A stretch of DNA of 9,193 nucleotides. Origin: Methylococcaceae bacterium UBA7658 (GTDB taxonomy: Bacteria; Pseudomonadota; Gammaproteobacteria; Methylococcales; Methylomonadaceae). Below, piece by piece: positions 1 through 6,648 of the stretch. Numbering within the stretch: the first letter of the stretch is position 1; every line of letters begins with the position of its first letter. The notes under the pieces are model-generated. The model did no database searches. It was not told the DNA's origin and saw only the letters and a list, made by a program, of their open reading frames with translations. Both the position numbers and the translations under genes were made by a program. The DNA lies in NCBI GenBank assembly GCA_002483425.1, contig DLHW01000030.1, positions 4,469 through 13,661 of the forward strand, given 5' to 3'.

Positions 1-30
1 TTCATATTTCTTCATATTTCTTCATTTTTC
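1..30. repeat. Tandem 10-bp repeat (three units)
   Basis: Three head-to-tail copies of TTCATATTTC begin the window; the third differs at one base (TTCATTTTTC). The array may extend left of the window. The third unit runs into the 13-bp element shared with the spacer ahead of gene B. The function is unknown; it could be an extended regulator-binding region or a simple slippage repeat. Confidence 0.8.
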
Positions 31-46
31 CTGCACATCGTCACAG
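23..46 (+). promoter_or_regulatory. Shared upstream element, copy 1
   Basis: CATTTTTCCTGCA (23-35) is followed six bases later by CACAG (42-46). The same 13-mer occurs at 6380-6392, with CACAG eight bases later. The first copy starts 439 bp before the start codon of gene A and the second 437 bp before that of gene B. The bases in front are also alike (ATTTCTT followed by T-rich sequence). It may be a binding site or promoter-proximal element common to both genes. I cannot name the protein that would bind it. Confidence 0.45.
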
Positions 47-393
47 CGATAAAAGTTTATTTTGGTATCGAAGCTTGATATTGTCGAGAAATCGGTATTT
101 TGATTTTTAACAACTGATACTTCGATAATCAGGGAGAAAATTTCAACTTACAGGTAATTGTCCTCGCAGTGTATCGCTAGGCAACGCTCTAGTTAGCTTA
201 ATTTGATTGTGTCTAAACGACAATAAAAATCGTTATTGATCAGAGCCGTATGAAGTTTTAATTTTCGTTCGGCTGGAGCCATCGAATGGCTTGTAGACCT
301 CTATTTACTGAACATTTATGTTCTACTAGGGTATAAACGGGTCAAATATTTAAGAGGCCGGTTAATAAATTTCGTTATAGTTGATAATTGACT

Positions 394-414
394 GCACGTA
401 ACAGTGCTTTTTTT
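394..414 (+). terminator. Possible attenuator-like hairpin with T7 run
   Basis: GCAC (394-397) pairs with GTGC (404-407) around the loop GTAACA, and seven T residues follow (408-414). This has the form of a Rho-independent terminator, but the stem is only 4 bp, so efficiency would be low. The C-GTAACA-G loop resembles the GTARCAG loops in the leaders of genes B and C. The T-run also overlaps the -10 position of a weak promoter candidate, so the terminator reading is uncertain. Confidence 0.3.
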
Positions 415-426
415 AAACAATCGATA

Positions 427-452
427 GCCGTTGCTTATTATGACGGCGGGAG
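427..452 (+). promoter_or_regulatory. Hairpin abutting the gene A Shine-Dalgarno
   Basis: GCCGT (427-431) pairs with ACGGC (443-447) around an 11-base loop. The right arm is followed directly by GGGAG (448-452), nine bases before the ATG at 462. Genes B and C have the same arrangement: a CCGTTA/TAACGG hairpin, one C, then AGGAG. The stem and loop sequences differ among the three but the position is kept, which argues for a role in ribosome access. Confidence 0.6.
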
Positions 453-461
453 AATGGCATT

Positions 462-902
462 ATGATTTTCAAAACAATAAAAGCATTCGTGACGGTTTTT
501 AGCCTGCTTATTGGGTGGGCGGCATCCTTCGCGGCGGAAGCTGCCTCGGCAACCGGAACATTGGGTGCTTCTTCAGCAGCGGCTGATAGCTATACTTTTT
601 CTTGCCCTTCTGGCACTACTGAGGCTCAAGTCAGAGTTGAGGATCGCACCATTATAATTAATACAGCAGCTACTGTGTTTGCAACATTTGGAAAAGATAA
701 AAATCCGACAGTGACTGCTTCAGACACCGAGAGCGTACCTACGGCGGGCCCTTGGGTCACGAACCCCGATGGTTTTGGCACTTATGGATTGGTGGTCAAC
801 AAATCAACTATTAACAAAGATGATTATGCTGTCGAAGCTAAGTGTTTCAATAGCCTAGGGTCAGAACTCGCAACGAGATTATTAATTAAGACAGACCAAT
901 AA
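462..902 (+). CDS. Small exported protein A (two-cysteine, unknown function)
   Basis: This 146-residue protein has a Sec signal peptide: lysines at 4 and 7, a hydrophobic core at about 8-26, and likely cleavage after an A-x-A motif near residues 25-28. The mature part is about 118 residues, rich in Ser, Thr, Ala and Val, and looks like beta-strand sequence. Its only cysteines, C48 and C128, lie near the two ends of the mature domain and could form one disulfide, as in an Ig-like beta sandwich; that fold is a guess. The start is supported by GGGAG nine bases upstream. I do not recognise the family. There is no LPXTG, PEP-CTERM or other anchor at the C terminus, so it is probably periplasmic or released. 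It shares leader architecture, signal peptide and a cysteine pair with genes B and C, but no clear sequence identity. A following hairpin (944-965) may mark the transcript end. Confidence 0.85.
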   Translation: MIFKTIKAFVTVFSLLIGWAASFAAEAASATGTLGASSAAADSYTFSCPSGTTEAQVRVEDRTIIINTAATVFATFGKDKNPTVTASDTESVPTAGPWVTNPDGFGTYGLVVNKSTINKDDYAVEAKCFNSLGSELATRLLIKTDQ

Positions 903-1140
903 AGTTGTTTGAATCGGATTCTCGCACCAGTAGGTGAGATGCTGTCTTTTGTTTTGCCAAAAGACGAATCTGAAGAACAGGCGAGTCCCGACGCCGCTTG
1001 TTTCCTGCGCTCTGACGTTCTTATCGGGATTTGCCAGAAGGGACTTCCTGTCCCTCTGGCAAAAGCGCGGCCTCCTTGCCACACTCCGCCATTTGCATAC
1101 TAGGGCTGTTTCCGATAAAAATGCCTGTAATCGGCGCGAC
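903..1140. repeat. Hairpin-dense non-coding block, possible dispersed repeat
   Basis: This stretch is richer in G+C than the sequence around it and is packed with inverted repeats. GTCTTTTG (944-951) pairs with CAAAAGAC (958-965). A 13-bp stem with one bulged A is made by TTGCCAG (1031-1037) plus AGGGAC (1039-1044) pairing with GTCCCT (1050-1055) plus CTGGCAA (1056-1062). CCGAT (1112-1116) pairs with ATCGG (1130-1134). Short open frames cross it on both strands, but none has a convincing ribosome binding site or protein-like composition, so I treat it as non-coding. No T-run follows the stems, so they are not standard terminators, although the first could protect the 3' end of the gene A transcript. 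A dispersed genomic repeat is likely but not shown by this window alone. Confidence 0.45.
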
Positions 1141-1164
1141 ATGACGGGAGTTTTCTACAGCTGC

Positions 1165-1178
1165 GTAACATGTGTTAC
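1165..1178. promoter_or_regulatory. Inverted repeat GTAACA-TG-TGTTAC, candidate operator
   Basis: Two 6-bp arms in perfect inverted symmetry are separated by two bases, about 200 bp ahead of the receptor operon. A+T-rich, promoter-like sequence follows. It has the size of a dimeric regulator site. No regulator can be assigned. Confidence 0.3.
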
Positions 1179-1214
1179 TAAATATATAAGACCTTTAATC
1201 TATATGTGTGCGAA

Positions 1215-1229
1215 TTTGAAATATTCAAA
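1215..1229. promoter_or_regulatory. Inverted repeat TTTGAA-ATA-TTCAAA, candidate operator
   Basis: Two perfect 6-bp arms are separated by three bases, in the A+T-rich spacer 146 bp before the receptor start. It may be an operator for the receptor-YfiR-kinase operon. A+T-rich palindromes arise easily by chance, so confidence is low. I could not place a convincing -35/-10 pair between 1180 and 1374. Confidence 0.25.
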
Positions 1230-1374
1230 ATTAACCCCTTTTCCGTTTTTTATTAATCCTATTTGGTTTTTTTCTACCCGCCTCCGTTTCAGAAAAGGAC
1301 AGAAATACCTACTAGATTTCAATTATTATCAATGAAATAATCAAATGGTTAAATAATGCCCGTTTGAGGTCGTC

Positions 1375-3360
1375 TTGATAGCGAAAAAAATAATCAGTTG
1401 GCTTTATAGGGTTTTGTATTGGACGCTTTGTTGTAGTCTCTATGCGTCATACGGTTTGGCAAGCGAAGCTGAGGGACTGGACCAATTAAGCATCGAAGAA
1501 CTGATGGACAGCAAAGTGGTTACCGCAACCCGGAGCGAACAACAACTGACGGATACGGCGGCAGCCGCTTACGTCATTACACAAGACGATATCCGCCGGT
1601 CCGGAGCGACCACCATACCCGAAGCCTTGCGCATGGTGCCGGGCCTGCACGTCGCCCGGATCAGCCCCACCAAGTGGGCAATTTCCGCCCGGGGTTTCAA
1701 TGGCCTAGTTGCCGATAAGTTATTGGTGCTGATGGACGGCCGGTCATTGTATTCGCCAATCAACAAAGGTGTTTATTGGGAGATACAAGACCGGGTACTG
1801 GACGATATCGAACGGATTGAAGTGATACGCGGCCCCGGCGCCAGCGTTTGGGGCGCCAATGCCGTCAATGGCGTGATCAACATCATAACCAAACACACAG
1901 CCGACACGCAAGAAGGGAGTTTGACGCTCTTTGGCGGCGATAAATTCGGCGCTGGATTACGCAAGGGTTGGCAATTTTCCGATCAGGGCTTTGCACGGGT
2001 TTACGGCAAGTTCCTGCGCGACGACAGCTTCACCAACCAGATAGGGGCTGACGCCAACGAAGATTGGACTGCGGGGCGTGGAGGCTTCCGGCTGGATTGG
2101 GCCAATGCCGACGGCAAACACGCCTTGATGGCGCAAGGGGATATCTATTATGGCGAATACAATGAAAATATCGATAAAAAAAATGAATTCCTGACCAATA
2201 AATTAATTTTAAATCGAACCGAAAAAAAAGGCGGCAACCTCTTGGCGCGCTGGAATTATAACCAGTCCTTGGCGTCGCGCATGACGGCGCAATTCTTTTA
2301 CGATGCATTTGAAGAAAACCAGTCCTTAAATAGATCAGTCAATAGTGACATCGTTGATTTCGATTTTCAGCACGTTCTTGCGCTGAATGAAGCCCATGAG
2401 TTGACCTGGGGGTTAAACTACCGTCTAAGCTTGGTGCAACTCAAACCGTTCAATGGCGAGCAATCGATAACTGTTACTAAATATTTACCAAAAACATTTG
2501 TAAACAACCGGTTAGGTGTTTTTGTCCAAGACAAATGGCGCTGGAACGATGCTATCGAGATCACATTCGGCAGCAAATTTGAACACCATAACAATAACGA
2601 CTTTGAATACGAGCCTTCCCTCCGCGTCTTGTGGAAGCCCGCCAATCAACATCGCCTTTGGGCGGGTGTTTCCCGGGCGATACGGCTGCCGGCAGTGACG
2701 GATTTAGATGCAGCGCCTCCTCCCAATGCTTCAACGGAGATTTTCAAATTTAAGCAATACGAAAATCTGAATTCCGATGAAGTCATCAGTTATGAAGCGG
2801 GTTACCGTTATTGGAACTCGGACAAATTTTCTTTTGATTTGACGACATACTTTAATGAGCTTAACGATAGCCAACCTGTAAACAACCAGTTTTCAGATTT
2901 ATTTCCTGAGCGAAGAATAAAAAAAAGCACGAGCTTGGGCGTGGAGGCGGCAGTGGTTTGGCGTCCTTTCGATTGGGCGCGTTTTCAACTCAGTTCTAGC
3001 TTTATGGAGTTGAATATCAAAACTTTACGAAGCAATGAAAATATTTCTACTGATTCTATCAGTCAAGATCCCCGGTTTCTGGTTGCTTTAAGAAGCGCTT
3101 TCGATATCACGCCGGAGGTTGAATTGGACGTTTGGTTCCGTTACACAGATTCCGCTTCGGGTATTGTTGCAGCACAAGCCATCCCGAGTTACGTTACCCT
3201 CGACGCACGGCTGGCTTGGAAGCCCCATAAAAATGTGGAGTTGGCCTTTATCGCCAATAACCTGAACGATGCCCAGCATCCGGAGTTTTATGAAGGACTT
3301 TCGTTTAACCCTTTGCAGGTCGAACGAATGTTTTGGCTTCAAGGCAACCTGAAATTTTAA
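1375..3360 (+). CDS. TonB-dependent outer-membrane receptor
   Basis: This 661-residue protein takes up a ligand across the outer membrane using TonB energy, or acts as a ligand sensor; the substrate is not evident. Residues 1-30 form a signal peptide (K4/K5, hydrophobic core, probable cleavage after GLA). A VVTATR segment near 48-53 begins the plug. Typical plug motifs follow: ITQDDIRRSGATTIPEALR, RGFNG, and RGPGASVWGANAVNGVINIITK-like sequence at about 150-175. The rest is a beta-barrel ending in the usual aromatic C-terminal residue (NLKF). The length fits compact receptors of this type. The start is TTG at 1375, with GAGG at 1366-1369; a stop codon (TAA, 1354) closes the frame just upstream and no ATG or GTG precedes the signal peptide. 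It is the first gene of an operon with a YfiR-like protein and a histidine kinase, so a signalling role beside transport is likely. There is no N-terminal FecA-type signalling domain, so it would not act through a FecR/ECF pair. Confidence 0.93.
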   Translation: MIAKKIISWLYRVLYWTLCCSLYASYGLASEAEGLDQLSIEELMDSKVVTATRSEQQLTDTAAAAYVITQDDIRRSGATTIPEALRMVPGLHVARISPTKWAISARGFNGLVADKLLVLMDGRSLYSPINKGVYWEIQDRVLDDIERIEVIRGPGASVWGANAVNGVINIITKHTADTQEGSLTLFGGDKFGAGLRKGWQFSDQGFARVYGKFLRDDSFTNQIGADANEDWTAGRGGFRLDWANADGKHALMAQGDIYYGEYNENIDKKNEFLTNKLILNRTEKKGGNLLARWNYNQSLASRMTAQFFYDAFEENQSLNRSVNSDIVDFDFQHVLALNEAHELTWGLNYRLSLVQLKPFNGEQSITVTKYLPKTFVNNRLGVFVQDKWRWNDAIEITFGSKFEHHNNNDFEYEPSLRVLWKPANQHRLWAGVSRAIRLPAVTDLDAAPPPNASTEIFKFKQYENLNSDEVISYEAGYRYWNSDKFSFDLTTYFNELNDSQPVNNQFSDLFPERRIKKSTSLGVEAAVVWRPFDWARFQLSSSFMELNIKTLRSNENISTDSISQDPRFLVALRSAFDITPEVELDVWFRYTDSASGIVAAQAIPSYVTLDARLAWKPHKNVELAFIANNLNDAQHPEFYEGLSFNPLQVERMFWLQGNLKF

Positions 3361-3365
3361 ACCGT

Positions 3366-3971
3366 GTGCATCCAGCTATTGCATTTTTTGTGTCAACCCT
3401 AGTTAAAGCCTTACGATTTCTTTCGATCTTTACCCTGGCTGCTGCCTTTCCCTTACCGGCGTTCGCTCAAGATAAGGTTTTTGGCGAAGACACCCTCAAA
3501 GCCTTGTACAGCTACAAATTCGCCCTCTTTACCGAATGGCCGGAAACGAAATTTAATGACGGCAATGCCGCATTAGAATTCTGTATTATCGGCAGAAATC
3601 CGTTCGGCCAATCTGCATTAGACGCAATCCAAGAAAAGCCTGTCAAAGATAAAAGCGTTCAAGTTGAGATGTATACTAGCGGCGTATTGTCGGAAGAATC
3701 GTTAAATCATTGCCATGTTGCTTTTGTCAGCGCTTCTGAGCTGCACAGATTGCCGGCCCTGTTAAACTCCCTCCAGCACTTTCCCATCTTGACCATCAGC
3801 GATATTGCGGGTTTTTCCAGCCGCGGCGGCATGATTACCCTGATTAAATCGGGCGATCACATCCAATTTGAAATCAACCCGGATACGATCAAGCAAGCAG
3901 GGCTGACAGTGAGTTCCAAGATAATCGAACTAGCAACCCTGGTTAAAACGTCAAATAAGGGGCGTGATTAG
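3366..3971 (+). CDS. YfiR-like periplasmic protein (DUF4154)
   Basis: The family is periplasmic; in Pseudomonas, YfiR represses the membrane diguanylate cyclase YfiN by contacting its CHASE8 domain. Here about 200 residues include a signal peptide (positive residues, hydrophobic stretch, cleavage near AFA|QDK) and then the family pattern: LKALYSYKFALFTEWP, LEFCIIGRNPFG, a CHVAFVS strand, ILTISD and GFSSRGGMI. C73 and C116 (counted from GTG 3366) match the spacing of a conserved family disulfide; the second cysteine pair of P. aeruginosa YfiR is missing. The start is uncertain. TTG 3333 would overlap the receptor gene, GTG 3366 lies five bases after its stop, and GTG 3390 still leaves a full signal peptide. 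None has a good ribosome binding site, so translational coupling to the receptor is likely. The stop lies four bases before the kinase ATG. The kinase sensor region is the expected partner. Confidence 0.88.
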   Translation: MHPAIAFFVSTLVKALRFLSIFTLAAAFPLPAFAQDKVFGEDTLKALYSYKFALFTEWPETKFNDGNAALEFCIIGRNPFGQSALDAIQEKPVKDKSVQVEMYTSGVLSEESLNHCHVAFVSASELHRLPALLNSLQHFPILTISDIAGFSSRGGMITLIKSGDHIQFEINPDTIKQAGLTVSSKIIELATLVKTSNKGRD

Positions 3972-3975
3972 AGAG

Positions 3976-5448
3976 ATGTCATTACGCAATCTGCCCATTA
4001 AAACCAAACTGATCGCCATGATGATGCTATCCGCCAGCATTGGGATATTTGTTATGGCGGTCGTCATTTCGATCAACGAGGCAGTCACCATGCGCCACGA
4101 TATCGAGGCGGAATTGGCGACATTAGCCGAGGTGATCGGCTCGCGCAGCACGGGTTCGCTGGCGTTTAACGACCCCCGGACGGCGATCGAAAATTTGAAT
4201 GCCCTCGCCATCAAAAAAGACATCGTTTACGCGGCGATTTATCAGGAACAAGGTTTATTATTCGCCGAATACAAAGCCAACCCGGCAAATTCATCGCACC
4301 AGCCGGATCATTCCTGGCTGACACAACTACTGCGGTCTTTGCCTTCCGGAAAATTTTCCGGGATGATCGAGGTTTCCAGCGATATTTATTTTGAAAAACA
4401 ACGGGTCGGAACGGTGCGGATTCTCTCCGATATGACCCTTTTTTTCGAAAAGTTATTACGTTACCTGAGTTGGGTGGTCTTTACGCTCCTGGCCTGTTTT
4501 ACCTTGAGTTTGGTTGTTTCCAGCCGGTTGCATAAGCTGATCTCACTGCCCATTTTGAATTTGCAACAGGTGACCGGCAAAGTTTCGATAAGCGACGATT
4601 ACTCAGTGAGAATTCCGAACAATTCCAGCGACGAACTTGGCAAGTTAATCGACAGTTTCAATGCCATGCTAGAGCAAATTGAAATACGGGACCAACAACT
4701 AGACCAATACAGTAAACACCTGGAAGGCTTGGTGGACGAGCGCACCGATGAACTGACCGAGGCGAATAACCGCCGTATTCTGTGGCTGGAAAATATGGCC
4801 AAGTTTTTAAAGCATGAACTTAAAAATGCCTCGATCGGCGTAAAGAGTTCATTGGAACTGATTGAACGCAGATCGGAACAACCGTCGATCGATACCTATC
4901 TGGAGCGCGCTAAAAAAAGTCTGAATTATATGAATATTTTGTTGGCGAGCGTGAGCAATGCCAGCAGCTTGGAGGCGATGATTTGTAAAGAGCCGTTAAC
5001 GCCTGTCAATTTGGGCGATATCGTCCAGACGCAAATCGATGAATATAAGTTATCTTATCCGCAATCCCGGTTTAATGGGGATATCGACCTCAATTTGAAA
5101 GTACTGGGAAATGAAGACCGGCTCCGGCAATTGTTAGACAACTTAGTCAACAATGCCATCGAACACAGTCATTTGCATACTCCGATAACCATTAGGCTTC
5201 AAAATCACCAAAATGTTGCTGAATTATCGGTGGCTAATGAAGGGGTCAAACTGCCTGAAGATAAAGACAAAATATTCGATCTTTTTGTATCCCTCCGGGA
5301 CGCCGGGCATTGGAAAAGCGATAATTTGGGGTTAGGCCTTTATTTGGTCAAATTGATTACCGAAGGGCACGGCGGTTCGGTACAAGCGAGCGATTTAATG
5401 GGTAAGGACGGCGCTATTTTTACCGTAAAAATCCCCGTCCTGGTTTAG
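3976..5448 (+). CDS. CHASE8-HAMP sensor histidine kinase
   Basis: This 490-residue inner-membrane kinase likely phosphorylates the neighbouring response regulator. ATG 3976 is chosen over GTG 3964 because AAGGGG (3957-3962) is well spaced for the ATG and almost touches the GTG. TM1 spans about 11-33. A periplasmic domain of about 115 residues carries LATLAEVIGSRSTGSLAFNDP, typical of the CHASE8 domain of YfiN-type proteins. TM2 is about 163-182, HAMP about 183-240, then a charged coiled linker (LVDERTDELTEANN). The phosphoacceptor is His280 in KHELKN. The N box is DNLVNNAIEH (388-397) and the G2 box is GLGLYLV. In the G1 box the usual D-x-G-x-G reads N421-E-G-V-K, so the adenine-binding Asp is replaced. 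NEG-x-x-LP followed by IFDLFVSLR also resembles, from memory, kinases of the proteobacterial dedicated sortase system (PdsS type), so this may be a subfamily trait. The combination suggests a Yfi-type sensor whose GGDEF output is replaced by a kinase. Confidence 0.92.
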   Translation: MSLRNLPIKTKLIAMMMLSASIGIFVMAVVISINEAVTMRHDIEAELATLAEVIGSRSTGSLAFNDPRTAIENLNALAIKKDIVYAAIYQEQGLLFAEYKANPANSSHQPDHSWLTQLLRSLPSGKFSGMIEVSSDIYFEKQRVGTVRILSDMTLFFEKLLRYLSWVVFTLLACFTLSLVVSSRLHKLISLPILNLQQVTGKVSISDDYSVRIPNNSSDELGKLIDSFNAMLEQIEIRDQQLDQYSKHLEGLVDERTDELTEANNRRILWLENMAKFLKHELKNASIGVKSSLELIERRSEQPSIDTYLERAKKSLNYMNILLASVSNASSLEAMICKEPLTPVNLGDIVQTQIDEYKLSYPQSRFNGDIDLNLKVLGNEDRLRQLLDNLVNNAIEHSHLHTPITIRLQNHQNVAELSVANEGVKLPEDKDKIFDLFVSLRDAGHWKSDNLGLGLYLVKLITEGHGGSVQASDLMGKDGAIFTVKIPVLV

Positions 5449-5483
5449 TTTCATTCGTTCTTATTAAAAGATTGCATTCAATA

Positions 5484-6206
5484 TCAAGCTGAATTGTCAT
5501 GCTTGTCCAACCAGCGATAACCGGCAGAGCGTTCGGTTTTGATGCAATCAAAATCGCTGTCGATATCGCGAAACCGGGACCGGATCATTTTGATATGGGC
5601 GGTAATGGTATTCGGTTCTACGCAAATATGAGCCGCCTGCATCAATTTGTCGCAGGTCTTTACTTCGCCCGGATTTGTCGCTAATTCGCAGAGTATCCAG
5701 AATTGGGTTAGGCTGAGATCGAGCGGCGTATTTTTCCAGGCCGCTTTTAACGATTTTTTATCCAAAGTAAGCGAACCTAATGCTGAAATATTTTTGTCTG
5801 TTTTCGATTCTACGGACTCACTTTGCGTGATCACTTCTATACGATGAAATAACGCTTCAATCCTCACCATCAGAAAATTGATGCTGGCGTCTTTAGTTAT
5901 GTAATCGTCAGCCCCCAGGCGCAGCCCGGAAATCCGGTCGATTTCTTCATCGCGCGAGGTTAAAAAAATAATCGGCAGTTTTGGCGCTAACCGGCGTAAA
6001 TCCGAGCAGAGCCTAAATCCGCCGTCGCGCTCTTCCTGAAGGCCGACATCGAGAACGGCGATGTCGGGCAATGACATTTGAAAGTAATTCATGGCTTCTT
6101 GCCGATTACCGAAAACAACGACCTCAAAGCCTTCATCGGCAAGAATTTCGGAATAATTATTTCGGATTATTTCATCATCTTCAACTAACGCGATTTTTAT
6201 ACTCAT
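5484..6206 (-). CDS. OmpR-type response regulator, PdsR-like
   Basis: This 240-residue regulator has a receiver domain (1-120) with all key residues: acidic pair D10/D11, phosphoacceptor D53 in AVLDVG, T83 and K105. A C-terminal winged helix (about 150-236) ends in the usual SAGYRWL hairpin. The segment DGGFRLCSDLRRLAPKLPIIFLTSRD and the following GLRLGADDYITKD strongly recall, from memory, the regulators of the proteobacterial dedicated sortase system (TIGR03787). No sortase or LPXTG substrate is visible here. It is transcribed toward the kinase gene, with 35 bp between their stops and no clear terminator, so antisense overlap of the 3' ends is possible. It is presumably the partner of the adjacent kinase, though not in its operon. 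The ATG at 6206 has a weak ribosome binding site (GGGA, then ATTTTTCCTG just before the ATG). That 10-mer is the core of the element found ahead of genes A and B, which hints at autoregulation. Confidence 0.92.
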   Translation of the reverse strand: MSIKIALVEDDEIIRNNYSEILADEGFEVVVFGNRQEAMNYFQMSLPDIAVLDVGLQEERDGGFRLCSDLRRLAPKLPIIFLTSRDEEIDRISGLRLGADDYITKDASINFLMVRIEALFHRIEVITQSESVESKTDKNISALGSLTLDKKSLKAAWKNTPLDLSLTQFWILCELATNPGEVKTCDKLMQAAHICVEPNTITAHIKMIRSRFRDIDSDFDCIKTERSAGYRWLDKHDNSA

Positions 6207-6648
6207 CAGGAAAAATCCCAGAAAAAATTAAAGATAAATAGTCACGGTATACGTTTACGTCATGCCGCGCGATTGCACTTCATGCGGATATGAAATCTCA
6301 TTATGTATAGGTAAACAAGGTAAAAATTCCATATTAAATCACAAAGCCTTTTGTAATTTCTTAATCATTCATTTTTTCGCATTTTTCCTGCATGTTGTTT
6401 CACAGTTAAAGGCATAAAGTAGTTTCCAAGCCGGATGGTTCTTTTACTTTTTTCTGAATAGCTGTAGCAACTAACGTTGCAGATAAATTCATCGGATACC
6501 CGTAAGCGACCAAGGAAATAGGACGCTTTGAACTTGAATGAAATGTTTTAACCAACACTCTGAAATGGCTAAAAGGGATAGAATGGTGATTTTATAAACT
6601 GTCTTGTGTGTTTAAAAACAAGTATGAAAAGAATATCGCCTGAGACAA
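6207..6648. promoter_or_regulatory. Divergent spacer between response regulator and gene B
   Basis: This stretch has no credible gene and should hold the promoters of both the regulator (leftward) and gene B (rightward). Features seen are ATTTTTCCTG on the minus strand (6207-6216), the shared 13-bp element (6380-6392), and a small hairpin GCAAC (6467-6471) with GTTGC (6476-6480). I could not choose a convincing -35/-10 pair for either direction. Confidence 0.4.
6380..6405 (+). promoter_or_regulatory. Shared upstream element, copy 2
   Basis: CATTTTTCCTGCA (6380-6392) with CACAG at 6401-6405 matches the element at 23-46 and lies 437 bp before the gene B start. It is also about 175 bp upstream of the response regulator start on the other strand, so one site could serve both directions. 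A 13-base identity between two spacers of the same locus, at the same distance from the coding start, is unlikely by chance, but the binding factor is unknown. Confidence 0.45.

Larger units (their letters stand above)
47..461 (+). promoter_or_regulatory. Long A+T-rich leader/promoter region of gene A
   Basis: This 415-base stretch has no credible gene. It holds several short inverted repeats on the plus strand: AGCCG (244-248) with CGGCT (270-274), AGCCAT (277-282) with ATGGCT (286-291), and GAACA (310-314) with TGTTC (319-323). A GC-rich 4-bp hairpin with a T-run lies at 394-414, and a hairpin touching the ribosome binding site at 427-447. The promoter is not clear. One weak candidate is TTGACT (388-393) with TTTTAA 17 bp later; if real, the transcript leader would be short and the upstream hairpins irrelevant. 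Confidence 0.4.

Noticed and set aside
1..30. CRISPR-like repeat array
   Set aside because: The units are 10 bp with no spacers, so it is a simple tandem repeat.
1031..1062. Rho-independent terminator for gene A
   Set aside because: The stem is strong, but it is followed by AAGCGCGG rather than a T-run and lies about 130 bp after the stop; likewise no T-run on the other strand.
909..1335. Overlapping open frames (909-1103 and 934-1335, plus strand; 824-1142, minus strand)
   Set aside because: They cross strong hairpins, have no good ribosome binding site, and their translations are rich in Arg, Cys, Leu and Pro without protein-like pattern. Open frames on both strands of a G+C-richer non-coding block are expected by chance.
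1320..1345. A+T-rich partial palindrome before the receptor gene as a Fur box
   Set aside because: The sequence ATTATTATCAATGAAATAAT has local symmetry, but my best alignment to the 19-bp Fur consensus matches only about half the positions, which A+T-rich DNA gives by chance.
5449..5483. Bidirectional terminator between the convergent kinase and regulator genes
   Set aside because: No stem of useful length and no T-run could be found in these 35 bases.
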